This document shows positions 36,004 through 48,046 of a stretch of DNA of 64,000 bases, one piece after another; within the stretch, counting starts at the first letter, position 1, and each line of letters begins with the position of its first letter. The notes beneath the pieces are model-generated. The model ran no database searches. It was not told where the DNA came from and saw nothing but the letters and a program-made list of their open reading frames with translations. The stretch covers positions 121,141,779 to 121,205,778 of the forward strand of contig NC_044996.1 in the NCBI RefSeq assembly GCF_008728515.1. Reading direction: 5' to 3'. The DNA comes from Papio anubis. Lineage: Eukaryota; Chordata; Mammalia; Primates; Cercopithecidae. Made by a program: the position numbers and the translations under genes.

Positions 36004-36344
36004 TGTATTAGTCTGTTTTCCACTACTGATAAAGACATACCCAAGACTGGGTAGTTCATAAAGAAAAAGAGGTTTGATGGACTCACAGTTCCACAATCAT
36101 GGCAGAAGGTGAAAGGCACGTCTTACATGGCAGCAGACGAGAGAAATAAGAGCCAAGCAAAAGGGGTTTCCCTTTGCAAAACCATCAGATCTCGGGAGAC
36201 TTATTCACTACCACGAGAACAGTGTGGGGGAAACTGCCCCCATGATTCAATTATCTCCAATTATGTCCCTCCCACAACACGTGGCAATTATGGGAGCTAC
36301 AAATCAAGATGAGATTTGGGTGGGGACACAGCCAAACCATATCA
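36004..36344 (-). mobile_element. THE1/MST-type MaLR solo LTR
   Basis: In reverse it starts tgatatggtttggctgtgtc, passes 'cccaaatctcatcttgattt' and 'aaacctctttttctttatga' and ends agactaataca. Perfect 5-bp duplications, catga, flank it (35999-36003 and 36345-36349). Confidence 0.92.
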
Positions 36345-36558
36345 CATGATAAAGCTCAGATGGAGGATTCTGGTAGAGATCTGTGTGACAGAAGTGATTC
36401 CAAATACAAGATGTACCCAGGATGAGCAAGATCCTAGTGGTTTGCATGAGCAAGGTCTGAAACCTGAATAGGGCCTCCCTCCCAAAAGTTCATTTACAAG
36501 ACTGCACCCACTAATTTACTTTCAGCTGAACAGAATGAGTTAGAAGTGGGGTAGCACA

Positions 36559-36856
36559 GGTCGGGTACGGTGGCTCACACCTGTAATCCCAGCACTTTGG
36601 GAGGCCGAGGCGGCCAGATCACGAGGTCAGGAATTTGAGACCAGCCTGGCCAACATGGTGAAACCCCACCTCTACTAAAAATACAAAAATTAGCCAGGGT
36701 GGTGGCACGTGCCTGTAATCCCAGCTACTCAGGAGGCTGAGGCAGGAGAATTGCTTGAACCCAGGAGGCGGAGGTTGCAGTGAGCTGAGATCACGCCACT
36801 GCACTCCAGTCTGGGCGACAGAACAAGACTCCGTCTCAAAAAAAAAAAAAAAAAAA
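36559..36856 (+). repeat. Alu, AluS-like
   Basis: Flanks agtggggtagcac and agttgggcagcac form an aged duplication. Confidence 0.93.
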
Positions 36857-37446
36857 GTTGGGCAGCACTGAGTTTTTGGCTATTCATACCCTGGCATTTT
36901 GGAAACCCAGACACATGCAAAATGAAACCTAAAGGGCTAGCTCCAAACATTGGGAGGTTCTATGTGTCCTGGGTTTGCTTCAAGCCGCAAAGAAAGAAGG
37001 TCATGCAGCAGCAGTCTACAAACACGAAGATAATCGCTTGGTGAGCATATCCTCATTTTCATATTACGTAGGGCAGAAACTGTGGCAGGTCTGCCACTCC
37101 CTGGCTCTGAAGTTTGTGAGAAGGAATCATGATGAATTCAGTCAAGCTCGACCTGGCAGGACCTCCAGGATTTCAAAAAAATAAGTAATTAAACTCACCC
37201 CAAAAGGAAAAGGATCAAGATTGAACTGGAAGAAAACTCATCTCTGGGTGCTTACCATCAAATACCAGGATTCCGTTTAGAGAGACTTTCAAATACTTCC
37301 TTGGGAAAAGCCTAACAGGGACAAAAATTCACAATCTTCCCTCACTATTTTCAGTTTCTAAGGGAGAAAAATTCTTCATGTTACAGCTCCTAGGTTTCCT
37401 TTGATGTGGAGAATCCACAAGGAGAAATTTTTTAAAAAGGAAATAA
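36857..37446. other. intergenic, no gene seen
   Basis: No named repeat. The small plus-strand open frame at 36975-37184 has no recognisable domain. Confidence 0.5.
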
Positions 37447-37752
37447 GGCCAGATGCGGTGGCTCCTGCCTGTAATACCAGCACTTTGGTTGGGAGGCTGA
37501 GGCAGGCAGATCGCTTGAGCCCAGGAGTTCGAGACCAGCCTAGGCAACATGGCAAAACCCCGTCTCTACAAAAAAAAAAAAAAAAAAAAACAGATGTGGT
37601 CGTGCACACCTGTATTCCCAGCAACCCGGGAGGCTGAGGTGGGAGGATCACTTGAGCCCAGGAGGCAGAGGTTGCAGTGAGCCATGATCATGCCACTGCA
37701 CTCCAGCCTTGGTGACAGAGCCAGACCCCGTCTCAAAAAAATAAATAAAAAG
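37447..37752 (+). repeat. Alu, AluJ-like
   Basis: 'gcctaggcaacatggcaaaa' is J-like. The mid-dimer A run is expanded to about 21 A. Confidence 0.92.
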
Positions 37753-38282
37753 AACCTAGAGATTCCAAGTTGGAAAAAGATAGGCAAAAAGGAAAAAATA
37801 GAAGCTGTATGCACTAGATATTAGAGGGGACTTGGGGAGGGCTGAAAAGTGCTAGTGGGAGAGATTTTCAGAGCTCTGCTGCCAGAGGTGTAGGGTATAT
37901 TTGGAGAGAAGAAATATTTAAGATGTTAGGCATTAAAAATACATTTCCTCTTTGGCTCTTCTCAAGGAACAAAATGCTGCAAATTACTTGTCATGAATTT
38001 TAGCTGCTGACCTAGATTTCTTTGGATGGATGCCTTGCAATAAATGGATTACATAAGGTCCTGATTTACATTAAAATTATTAGGGGTATATATGGAAAAC
38101 AGAAGATGACTTAAAATCCATTATAATTAATATCTGGAGAAAGATTAAAGAGGCGATCACATTCATAAAACAAGAACTGGCTGTGAAGAAACCAGTGAAA
38201 GATTAGAAAATTAAAAATTGAATACCAAAAAACGCTAGCTGGAGAACAAGTTTTTCTGAGTGATTTTTAAAAACACAGTGCA
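37753..38282. other. intergenic, no gene seen
   Basis: AT-rich; no family or exon is recognised. Confidence 0.5.
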
Positions 38283-38594
38283 GGCTGAGCACGGTGGCTC
38301 ATGCCTGTAATTGCAGAACTTTGGGAGGCTGAGATGGGTGGATCACCTGAGGTTATGGGGTTCAAGACCAGACTGACCAACATAGTGAAACCTCATCTCT
38401 ACTAAATATATAAAATTAGCCAGGCATAGTGGCACGTGCCTGTAATCCCAGCTACTTGGGAGGCTGAAGCAGAAGAATCACTCAAACCTGGGAGGCGGAG
38501 GTTGCAGTGAGCCAAGATCACGCTATCACACTCCTAGCCTGGGCAATAAGAGCAAAACTCCATCTCAAAAAAGAAAAAAAAGAAAAAAAAAAAA
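38283..38594 (+). repeat. Alu, AluS-like
   Basis: Flanks aaaacacagtgca and aaacccacagtgca match closely. Confidence 0.93.
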
Positions 38595-39973
38595 CCCACA
38601 GTGCAAAAGGGGAACAAAAGAGACAAAAATGTCCAAGAAAACTTAGAAAACAAAGATCCAGAAGTATCAACATTGATCTAATACAAGTTTCAGAGGAGCT
38701 GAAGAGAGGGGAGAAAATCATTTTTTAAACAAGATGAAAATTCTCCAGAGATAAAAACAAGACACCAGTTTTCATATTTAAAGAATGCAAGGAAGGTCAA
38801 GTTTTAAAAATATATCTGGACCTATCATGGGGAAATATCAGGACACCAAGAATAAAGAATAAAATTTGTAAAGTTACCAAAGAGAAAAGACATACTGCTT
38901 CAAAATAAACAGAATCAGTGCCTCTAAATGTAGTAAGAAATGCACTAATATAGCTGCAACTGTCAAGAGTGAGAACGGAAGAAAGACGTATTCAGACATG
39001 CAAGGACTTAAAATTTATCTTCTTAAACCCTTTTCAGGAATTTAGAGGATGTGTTCCAGCATGTGACTATGTAAGCCTAGAAAGAGAAAGATATAATGTT
39101 AAAGAAATAGTAAATATAACTAGGAAAATAATAAGTAATTCAAGGATAGCAGCTGCACAAATCAACCTGGAGAGAAATCAAGTCAGTTGGAACAGGGGAA
39201 GGAGGATCCCAGAGAAAAATTTTTGTGAATAAAATCCAACCAACTAAATCCTGAATCAAAATAAACAGCTCAAAAACAGCACTGTAATGGTGAAATGGCT
39301 GGTGGTGAACAGTGTAACCATATACATTTAGAACTACCACTAAACAACTCTGTAAATTATGACTGTAGAATAGAATGCCAATTCCAAACACTTTGATGAA
39401 GTAAAATAACCAACAACAACAAAAAATGAAAGGTAGGTTTTCTATTTCAGGCAGAAGTAGACTAACTTTTTGCATACCAACTCTCTCACTAAGTACAATC
39501 GGAAAAACTAGATAAGATGCTTAAGAGTGCAATGAGGACATGAGAGCGAAGATAGAAAATAGATGAGAAACATACAAAGATGAAACCAACATTCAGTGCT
39601 GCTTTTCCCTCGAGACATCTACTGATTTAAAACACACACACACACGCAGCTGAAAAGCTGAGCAGAAAGCGATGACTCATATATACCGAGGAGCTGTGCA
39701 GTGCTTCCAACAGTCTCAAAGGGATAGGGAGGAAATTAGACTTTAGAGTCCACCAAGGAAGAGACCCTCATAAACACTCCATGCTTTCAGCTGGAATATC
39801 TGAAGGGCCAAATATTTGGAAAACTGGTGAATCAGAAGTGAAGAAGCCCTCAAAAAGACTTATTCCCAGATTCAAATCAGCTCAATCCCCGAGTAGATTA
39901 AGGAGAACTGGCCCACTTTCAACTGACAGCCAGAAGCTAAATTAAAACTATTCTACAAGAAAATAACGCTGTA
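38595..39973 (+). mobile_element. A-rich tract, probably old L1M
   Basis: 'caagatgaaaattctccaga', 'gaaaagacatactgcttcaa' and the general A-rich, gene-free character fit degraded L1M; boundaries are unclear. A short CA run is at 39632-39646. Confidence 0.45.
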
Positions 39974-40288
39974 GGCAGGGCGTGGTGGCTCACACCTGTA
40001 ATCCCAGCACTTTGGGAGGCCAAGACAGGCAGATCACCTGAGGTCAGGAGTTCGAGACCAGCCTGACCAACATGGTGAAACCCCATGTCTACTAAAAATA
40101 CCAAAAAAAAAAAAAAAAAAAAGCCAGGCAAGGTGGCATGTGCCTGTAGTCCCAGCTGCTCGTGAGGCTGAGGTAGGAGATAATCTGATAATTGCTTGAA
40201 CCTGGGAGGCAGAGGTTGCAGTGAGCAGAGGTCGCACCACTGAACTCCAACCTGGGTGATGGAGCAACACTGTCTCAAAAAGAAAAAA
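39974..40288 (+). repeat. Alu, AluS-like
   Basis: The mid-dimer A run has expanded ('aataccaaaaaaaaaaaa'), and gataatctgat is a small insertion in the second monomer. Confidence 0.92.
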
Positions 40289-41464
40289 ATACAGGGAATC
40301 AAATTATGTCTATAATTTTACATATGCAATATCAAACATTCAATGAAAAACTTTTAGGAGGATTCTGGCCAAGATCAACTAAAAGGATTACCTTTATCCT
40401 CCCATCCAAAACAACCAAAAAGATGGGGGGGGCGGGGAAATGAAACAATAGGTTACAAGACACTGAACGTTAAAGCAACAATAACAGTCATGGAGAGAGC
40501 TTGGAAACAAACAAGGTAAACCCTAAAACTGCCCCGCATTACTGCCTTGAAAGAGTTTCCAGGTCACGGTGTGGGGAAGAACCCAAGCATAGCCTAACAA
40601 ACAGCCTGAGTTGAGGAGACAGACTGAAAATCTGGGGTGACAAAGCAGCTAGAATCTGCAGGAACGAGTACCAGAGAGGAGGAAGCTGCAAAGACAGAAA
40701 ACTCCAGATATCTGCAGAGGGTTCCCCTTGAGTATTCAACAGAGTACTAATCAGTGCAAGCATGTTTGGAAACTACCCAAGGCCAGGGAATGAACCAATT
40801 GAGATTAGAGGGAACGGTGCTGAGAATTTCACAGGGCCAAGTGGAAATGGACTGTTGCCACTAACGAGACTGGAAAACCTCAAAATGCACAGGGAATTTG
40901 GTAGAGTACGCAGAAGAGTCTTGGGTCAGTTGTGGGGATAATTAATCCTAGCCTAAAGGATCCTGGTCCTGCCTAACAGATTTTAAAAGCAAGACTTGAA
41001 AGGATCAAACTGTTTCCAAGTAACTTAACTGTGTCCCAGAATAAAGCTCAAGAATGTTTATGGGAATAAAAATTATCAAACATTCAACAAGGTAAAATTC
41101 ATAACGTCTGGTATCCAATCCAAAATTATTAGGCACAGGCCAGGTGTGCGCATTGCAATGAGCCACGACTGCGCCACTGCACTCCAGCCTGGGTGACAGA
41201 GCAAGACCTTGTCTCAAAAAAAAAAAAAAAAAAAAAATTACTAGGCATGGAAAGAAGGAAAATACAACCCAAAATAGGGGCGTGGGTGGGGAATAAATCA
41301 ATCAAAACCAACCCCTAAATGAACGGATGTTAGAATTAGTAGACAGGAACATTAAGAGTATTTCATATGTTCAAAAAGTTAAGACATGGAAGATTTCTTT
41401 TAAAGACCCAAATCAAACTTCAAGAGATGAGAATTACAATGTCCAAGATGAAACATACTGGCTA
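40289..41464 (+). mobile_element. old L1M 5'/ORF1-side fragment (tentative)
   Basis: 'gccaagatcaactaaaagga', 'gaatttggtagagtacgcag' and 'aacattcaacaaggtaaaat' look like degraded L1M 5' region. A deleted Alu at 41139-41237 interrupts it. The product is dead. Confidence 0.45.
41139..41237 (+). repeat. Alu with about 200 bases deleted internally
   Basis: The normal head ggccaggtgtg joins directly to the 3' part (gcgccactgcactccagcct) and an A tail. aaaattattaggca and aaaattactaggca flank it, so the target duplication is retained. Confidence 0.9.
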
Positions 41465-41713
41465 GAATTAATAGCAGATTAATAATAGCCAAAACTTTTA
41501 CAAGATAAAAACTAGAATATTTGCAAATCATATACCCAACAAAGGATTTGTATCCAGATAATAAAGAAACTCATAACAGTAAAAAACCAACAAGCCTATT
41601 GAAAACGGGCAAAATGTATTAAACCAAAATGATATGTGATAGTAAGTGAGCATATGAAAAGATGCCCAGCATTACTAGTCATTAGGGAAATGCACATTAA
41701 AATGGCTAAAAAA

Positions 41714-42012
41714 GCCCAGGCACGGTGGCTCATGCCTGTAATCCCAGCACTTTGGGAGGTCAAGGCAGGTGGATCATCTGAGCTCAGGAGTTCGAGACCA
41801 GCCTGGGCAATATGGTGAAACCCTGTCTCTAAAAGAAATACAAAAAAATTAGCCAAGCATGGTGGCACATGCCTGTAGACCCAGCTACTCGGGAGGCTGA
41901 GGCAGGGAGGATCACTTGAACCCAGGAGGCAGAGATTGTGGTGAGCTGGATCATGCCACTGCACTCCAGCTTGGGTAACAGAGTGAGACCCTCTTTCCAA
42001 AAAAAAAAAAAG
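41714..42012 (+). repeat. Alu in the old L1
   Basis: aatggctaaaaaa before and aaaaaaggctaagaaa after bracket it. Confidence 0.93.
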
Positions 42013-42136
42013 GCTAAGAAAGAAAACTGACAATACCAAGTGCTGACAAGGATGCAGAACCACTGGAACTCTTATGTATTTCTGATGAGAATACAATATG
42101 GTACAGCTGCTCTAGGAAATATTTTGACAGTTTCTT

Positions 42137-42446
42137 TGTGTGTGTGTTTTTTTTTTTTTTTTTGAGGCGGAGTCTCGCTCTGTCGCCCAGGCTGGAGTGC
42201 AGTGGCCAGATCTCAGCTCACTGCAAGCTCCGCCTCCCGGGTTTACGCCATTCTTCTGCCTCAGCCTCCCGAGTAGCTGGGACTACAGGCACCCGCCACC
42301 TCGCCTGGCTAGTTTTTTGTATTTTTTAGTAGAGACGGGGTTTCACCAGGTTAGCCAGGATAGTCTCGATCTCCTGACCTCATGATCCGCCCATCTCGGC
42401 CTCCCAAAGTGCTGGGATTACAGGCTTGAGTCACCGCGCCCAGCCC
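42137..42446 (-). repeat. AluYR-like in the old L1
   Basis: acagtttctt flanks both sides. 'gtggccagatctcagctcac', 'gcccatctcggcctccc' and 'caggcttgagtcaccgcg' place it in the monkey-type AluY group. Its tail ends in a tgtgtgtg run. Confidence 0.94.
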
Positions 42447-42612
42447 AACAGTTTCTTAAAAAGTTGAACATACACTTACCACACTACCCAGCCATCCAAC
42501 TTCCATTTATTTACCCTGCATAAATGAAAACTTATGTGCACAAAAACCTTTACATGAATGTTTATAGTAGCTCAAACCATAATTGTGAAAAAATGGAAAC
42601 CCAAATGCCTTT

Positions 42613-44108
42613 TTTTTACTTTTTTAAAAAATGTTTTAATTTTTAATTTTTGTGGGTACACAGTAGGTGTATATATTTGTGGGGTACATGAGATGTCTTG
42701 ATACAGGCATGCAATGTGAAATAAGCACATCATGGAGAATGGGGCATCCATCCCCTCAAGACTTTAAGTTACAGACAACCCAATTACACTCTTTTAATTA
42801 TTTCAAAATGTACCATTAAGTTATTGTTAACTATAGTCACCCTGTTATGCAGTCAAACTGTATGTCTTATGCAATCCTTCTAACTATCTATTTTTCGTAC
42901 CTATTAACCATCCCACCTTCCTCCCAATCCCCCCACTTCCCATTCCCAGCCTCTGGTAACCATCCTTCTATTCTCTATGTCCATGAGTTCAATTGTTTTG
43001 ATTTTTAGATCTTACAAATAAGAACATGCAATGTTTGTCTTTTTGTGCCTGGATTATTTCACTTAACATAGTGATCTCCACTTCCACCCATGTTGCTGCA
43101 AATAATTTCATTTCTTTTTTATGGCTGAATAGTACTCCATTGTATAAATGTACCACATTTTCTTCATCCATTCATCTGTTGATGGACACTTAGGTTGCTT
43201 CCAAATCTTAGCTGTTCTGAACAGTGCTGCAACAAACATTGGAGTGCAGATATCTCTTTGATGTACAGATTTCCTTTGTTTTGGGTATATACCCAGCAGT
43301 GGGACTGCTGGATCATATGGTAGAGATCCATTGCTGGATCTCTATTTTTGGTCTTTTGAGGAACTTCCAAACTCTTCTCCATGGTGGTTGTACTAATTTA
43401 CATTCCCACCAACAGTGTATGAGGGTTCCCTTTTCTCCGTGTCCTCACCAGCATGTGTTATTTTGCCTTTCTTTTGAATATAAGCTTTTTTTTTTTTTTT
43501 TGAGATGGAGTTTCACTCTTGTTGCCCAGGCTGGAGTGCAATGGCGTGATCTCGGCTCATCACAACCTCCACCTCCGGGTTCAAGTGATTCTCCTGCCTC
43601 AGCCTCCCGAGTAGTGGGGATTACAGGCGCCTGCCACTACGCCCGGCTAATTTTGTATTTTTAGTAGAGACAGGGTTTCTCCATGTTGGTCAGGCTCGTC
43701 TCAAACTCCTGACCTCAGGTGATCCACCCACCTCAGCATCCCAAAGTGCTGGGATTTCAGGCGTGAGCCACCGCATCTGGCCGAATATAAGCCATTTTAA
43801 CTGGGGTGAGATAACATCTCATCGCAGTTTTTATTTGCATTTCTCTGATGATCAGTGATATTGAGCACCTTTTCATATGCCTGTCTGCCATTTGTATGTC
43901 TTCTTTTGAGAAATGTCTATTCAAATCTTTTGCCCATTTTTTGATAGGATTATTAGACTTTTTCCTATAGAGTTGTTTGAGCTCCTTATATATTCTGGCT
44001 ATTAATCCCTTGTCACATGGGTAGTTTGCAAATATTTTCTCCCATTCTGTAGGTTGTCTCTTCACTTTGCTGATTGTTTCCTTTGCTGTGCAGAAGCTTT
44101 TTATGTGA
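42613..44108 (-). mobile_element. younger 5'-truncated L1 inserted antisense in the old L1
   Basis: On the minus strand it reads the end of ORF2 (GLIARIYKELKQLYRKK...KKWAKDLNRHFSKEDIQ is recognisable across 43800-44065), then the 3' UTR and a poly-T start at 42613. It has L1PB/L1MA-like 3' sequence ('tgtggggtacatgagatg'). ccaaatgccttt duplicates at 42601-42612 and 44109-44120. It lacks ORF1 and most of ORF2, so it cannot move. Confidence 0.92.
43486..43782 (-). repeat. Alu in the younger L1
   Basis: gaatataagc duplicates at 43476-43485 and 43783-43792. Confidence 0.95.
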
Positions 44109-44584
44109 CCAAATGCCTTTCAATGGGTGAACGAATAAACAGTTGTGGTATAGCCTTATAATGGACTACTACTGAACAATAAGAAGGAACAGACTATTGA
44201 TACATGCAACAGCATGAATGAATCTTAATGACACTACGCTGAATGAAAGAAGCCACCCTCAAAGATTATATACTGCATGATTTCATTGATGTGACATTCT
44301 GGGAAAGGGAAAATGATTGTGATGAAGAATAGATGACTGTTTGCCAGGGCTTAAATGTGGGATGAGGGTATAATTACTAAGAGACAGCCTAAGAGAGATT
44401 TTGAGGATGATGGAATTCTGTATCCAGTTTGTGGTAAAGGTTATATAAATCTATACATTTGTTAAAACTCATAGAACTTTACACCAAAACAAGCATCAAT
44501 TTTACTATGTGTTATCTTTTAAATACAGACCTGTACGCCAGATAGGTCAATTTTACTCTTTATTATTTAAAAGTAAAATAGAAA

Positions 44585-45030
44585 CACAATGAGATATCAC
44601 AACATACACCCTAAAATGGCTAAAATTTTTAAAAGACTGATCATAAAAAGTGCTGGTGAGGATGTAGAGCAACTGCAACTCTTAACACTGCTGGTGGAAT
44701 TATAAAATAGTACAACTATGTAGGAAAGTTTGGCTATGTCTAAAATGTTAATTATATACCTACCACACAAACCAGTCATTCCACCTACTCCCAAAGAATT
44801 GAAAACATATGTCCACACAAATATATAAATGTTCATGGCAGTTTTATGTGTAATAGCCCAAAACTGTGAACAATCCAAATGGCTATCAAGAGGTGAATGG
44901 GAAGATTGTACTGTATCCATACAATGGAATAATACTCAGCAATTAAAAGGAATAAACTATTAAATATGCAGCAATAGAGATGAATCTCAAAATAATGGTT
45001 CTGAGTGCAAGAAACAAGACTGAGAAGGGA
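44585..45030 (+). mobile_element. old L1M 3' fragment
   Basis: 'acaatgagatatcacaacat', 'gctggtgaggatgtagagca' and 'aatggctatcaagaggtgaa' follow the L1 ORF2 end. It is a separate copy from that at 41465. Confidence 0.8.
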
Positions 45031-45156
45031 AAAAAAAGGAGTAGCAGAGTTAAGAGATGATATGTACCCCATAATGAAATTACTGAACTAGAAGGTAGGT
45101 CAAAAGAAACTATCCAGAATGAAGCATGGAGAGACCTAAAACATGGAAAATATGTT

Positions 45157-45459
45157 TTTGTTTGTTTGTTTTCTTTTGGGATGGAGTCTCGCTCTGTCGC
45201 CCAGGCTGGAGTGCAGTGGCATGATCTTGGCTCACTGCAAGCCCCGCCTCCCGGGTTCACGCCATTCTCCTGCCTCAGCCTCCCATGTAGCTGGGACTAC
45301 AGGCGCCCGCCACCTCGCCTGGCTAATTTTTTGTATTTTTAGTAGAGACGGGATTTCACTGTGTTAGCCAGGATGGTCTCAATCTCCTGATCTCATGATC
45401 TGCCCGCCTCGGCCTCCCAAAGTGCTTGGATTACAGGTATGAACCACCATGCCAGACCA
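45157..45459 (-). repeat. AluY
   Basis: 'gttagccaggatggtctc' is Y-like. aaaatatgttttt flanks both sides. Confidence 0.93.
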
Positions 45460-45527
45460 GAAAATATGTTTTTAAAAGTGCAGAAGACATACAGGATACA
45501 ATGTGAAGACCTAACAAATATTTGTCC

Positions 45528-45642
45528 TTTTTTTTTCTTTTTTTGAGACAGGGTCTCACTCTGTCGCCCACGCTGGGGTGCAGTGGTGCAATCACGGCTT
45601 ACTGCAGACTTGATTTCCTGGGCTCAAGTGATCTTTCCACCC
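45528..45642 (-). repeat. Alu fragment
   Basis: Poly-T head to 'aagtgatctttccaccctca', then an abrupt join to L1. The 5' half of the element is missing. Confidence 0.87.
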
Positions 45643-46620
45643 TCATACACTGCTGATGGGAATGTAAAATCATGCAACTGTTTTGGAAAATAGTCTGGCA
45701 ATTGCTAAAAATGTTAAAAGTCAAGGTACCATATGAGTCAGCAACTTCACCTCTAGGTTCATGGCCAAGAGAAGTGAAAACATGTATACACAAAAACTTG
45801 TATACAAATACTTATAGCAGCACTATTCATAATAGCCAAAAGGTGAGACAACTCAAATGTCCATCAACTGATGGAAGAATTGATAAACAAAATATGGTAT
45901 ATCCATACAGTGGAATATTATTTAGCCATTAAAAGGAACAAAGCACTGAGACATGCTACAACATGGATGACACTTGAAAACATTGTGCTAAGTGAAAAAA
46001 GCCAGTCAAAAGCAGCATATATTGTATGATTCCATTTATATGAAGTGACCAGCATAGCAAACCTATAGAGACTAAAGGTAAACTAGTGGATGCCAGAGGC
46101 TGGGAGGAAGTGGGGAGTGGGAAGTGACTGCTTATGGGTATGAAATTTCTTTTTTTTTAAATTTTTTATTTTGAGACGGAGTTTTGCTCTTCTCACCCAG
46201 GCTGGAGTGCAGTGGCGCGATCTCGGCTCACTGCAACCTCCACCTCCCAGGTTCAAGTGATTCTCCTGCCTCAGCCTCCTGAGTAGCTGGGATTACAGAT
46301 GCCTGCCACCACACCTGGCTAATTTTTTGTATTTTTAGTAGAGACGGGGTTTCGCCATGTTGAGCAGGCTGGTCTCCAACTCCTGACCTCAGGTGATTTG
46401 CCCGCCTCGCCATCCCAAAGTGCTGGGATTACAGATATGAGCCACTGCACCCGGCACTGGGTATGAAGTTTCTTTTGAGAGTGATGACATATTCTAAACT
46501 TAGATCATGTTGATGGTTGGACAATTCTGTGAATATACTAAAATTTGAATTGTATACCTTAAATGGTTGGATTTTATGGTGTGTGAATTATATCCCAGTA
46601 AAGATTGTTTTAAAAAGCCA
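45643..46620 (+). mobile_element. old L1M 3' end, split by an Alu
   Basis: 'catacactgctgatgggaat', 'gtccatcaactgatggaaga', 'acaatggaatattatttagc'-like text and the end 'tgtgaattatatcccagtaa' give a complete L1M 3' UTR. Confidence 0.86.
46152..46458 (-). repeat. Alu in the L1 3' UTR
   Basis: Flanks gggtatgaaatttctt and gggtatgaagtttctt differ by one base. Confidence 0.94.
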
Positions 46621-46625
46621 TGATG

Positions 46626-46921
46626 GGGCCAGGTGCACTAGCTCATGCCTGTAATCCCAGCACTTTGGGAGGCTGAAGCAGGCCGGGAGGCCGGGAGTTC
46701 GAGACCAGCCTGGCCAACATGATAAAACCCCGTCTCTACTAAAAACACAAAACTTAGCTGGGCCTGGCGGTGCGTGCCTGTAGTCCCAGCTACTCGGAAG
46801 GCTGAGGAAGGAGAATCACTTGAACCCGGGAAGTGGAGGTTGCAGTGAGCTGAGATTACACCACTGCACTCCGGCCTGGGGAACAGAGTGAGACTCCGTC
46901 CTCCCCCGCCTCCCAAAAAAA
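46626..46921 (+). repeat. Alu, AluS-like
   Basis: Dimer with a C-rich insertion before the short tail (cctcccccgcctcccaaa). Confidence 0.92.
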
Positions 46922-47393
46922 GTTATGGGGCACAGTTACAGAGAAAGACAAATGACAAATGGAACAAAACAGAGATCCCAGAAGCAGATTCACATACATA
47001 GGAATATTTTACATATCACAGAGCTGGCTCTGCAAATTAGTGGGCAAGTATTCACTTTTTTCAATAAAGAGTTGAACTGTATGAAGTTGAAGTTGAAAAA
47101 AGTTAAAGTGAATACTTAACTCACACTATATCCTAAAACTGATTCGATGTGGATTAAAGACATAAGTATAAAAAGTCAAACTACAGAGCTTTAAAAAACT
47201 GGTATCGGAGAATAACTTCATTACTATCAGGAAGAATTTCTTAAGACACACAAAGTATTAGTCATAAGGAAAAGATATCAATTTTACCATGTTATAATGA
47301 TGAACTTATGTTAATCAAAAGACATAATGCAGTAAAATGGCAAGCCACAGACCAAGAGAAGATATTTATAGGGATTTTAAAATTACATATATG

Positions 47394-47697
47394 GCCAGAT
47401 GTGGTGGCTTATACCTATACAGCACTTTGGGAGGCCAAGGCGAGAGGATCACTTGAGCCCAGAAGTTTGAGACCAGCCGGGGCAACATGGTGAAACCCCA
47501 TCTCTACCAAAAAATAAAAAAATAAAAAAATTAGCCAGGCGTAGTGGCATGCACCTGTGTTCCCAGCTACTCAGGAGGCTGAGGTGGGAGAGGTAGTTGA
47601 GCCCAGGAGGTAGATGTTGCAGTGAGCCGAGATTGCGCCACCACACTCCATCCAGCCTGGGTGACAGAGCAAGGCCCTGTCTCAAAAACTAACTAAA
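47394..47697 (+). repeat. Alu in L1
   Basis: aaaattacatat flanks both sides. 'atcccag' is lost near the 5' end. Confidence 0.93.
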
Positions 47698-47746
47698 TAA
47701 AATTACATATAACTGACAAAGGACTAATATCAAGACTATATAAAAG

Positions 47747-47848
47747 GGCCAGGCGTGGTGGCTCACACCTGTGATCCCAGCTCTTTGATTGAGCCCAGGA
47801 GTTCGAGATCAGCCTGGGCAACATAGTGAGACCTTGTCTCTTAAAATA
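47747..47848 (+). repeat. Alu left-monomer fragment
   Basis: Head to 'gtgagaccttgtctcttaaa' with an inner loss ('ctctttgattgagccc'). A tetranucleotide repeat has grown in its tail. Confidence 0.88.
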
Positions 47849-47849
47849 G

Positions 47850-47871
47850 ATGATTGATTGATTGATTGATT

Positions 47872-47906
<35 letters not shown>

Positions 47907-47907
47907 G
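47850..47907 (+). repeat. (GATT)n(GATA)n microsatellite
   Basis: About five GATT units followed by about nine GATA units without interruption. It is likely length-variable. Confidence 0.95.
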
Positions 47908-48046
47908 TTTATGGATCAACAAGAAAAAGGTAAGCGATCCAATAGAAATGGGCCATTCATAGAAAATAGGCCAAAAAACTTACATAGGCTTGTCACAAAA
48001 GAGGAAACGTGAATAACCAATAAATATGTGAAAAGATGCTCAATAG

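Larger units (their letters stand above)
41465..44520 (+). mobile_element. old L1M 3' end, host of three insertions
   Basis: After removing two Alus and a younger L1, the pieces 'gggaaatgcacattaaaatg', 'gtgctgacaaggatgcagaa', 'cttaccacactacccagcca', 'aggaacagactattgataca' and 'ggatgagggtataattacta' read in normal L1 3'-end order. Confidence 0.85.

Noticed and set aside
41596..42096. Minus-strand 166-codon open frame
   Set aside because: It runs through an Alu and antisense L1, with typical Alu text (LETGFHHIAQAGLELL).
43757..44065. Minus-strand open frame similar to a reverse-transcriptase protein
   Set aside because: It is the end of L1 ORF2 that reads into an inserted Alu (RPDAVAHA). It is a dead, truncated copy, not a gene.
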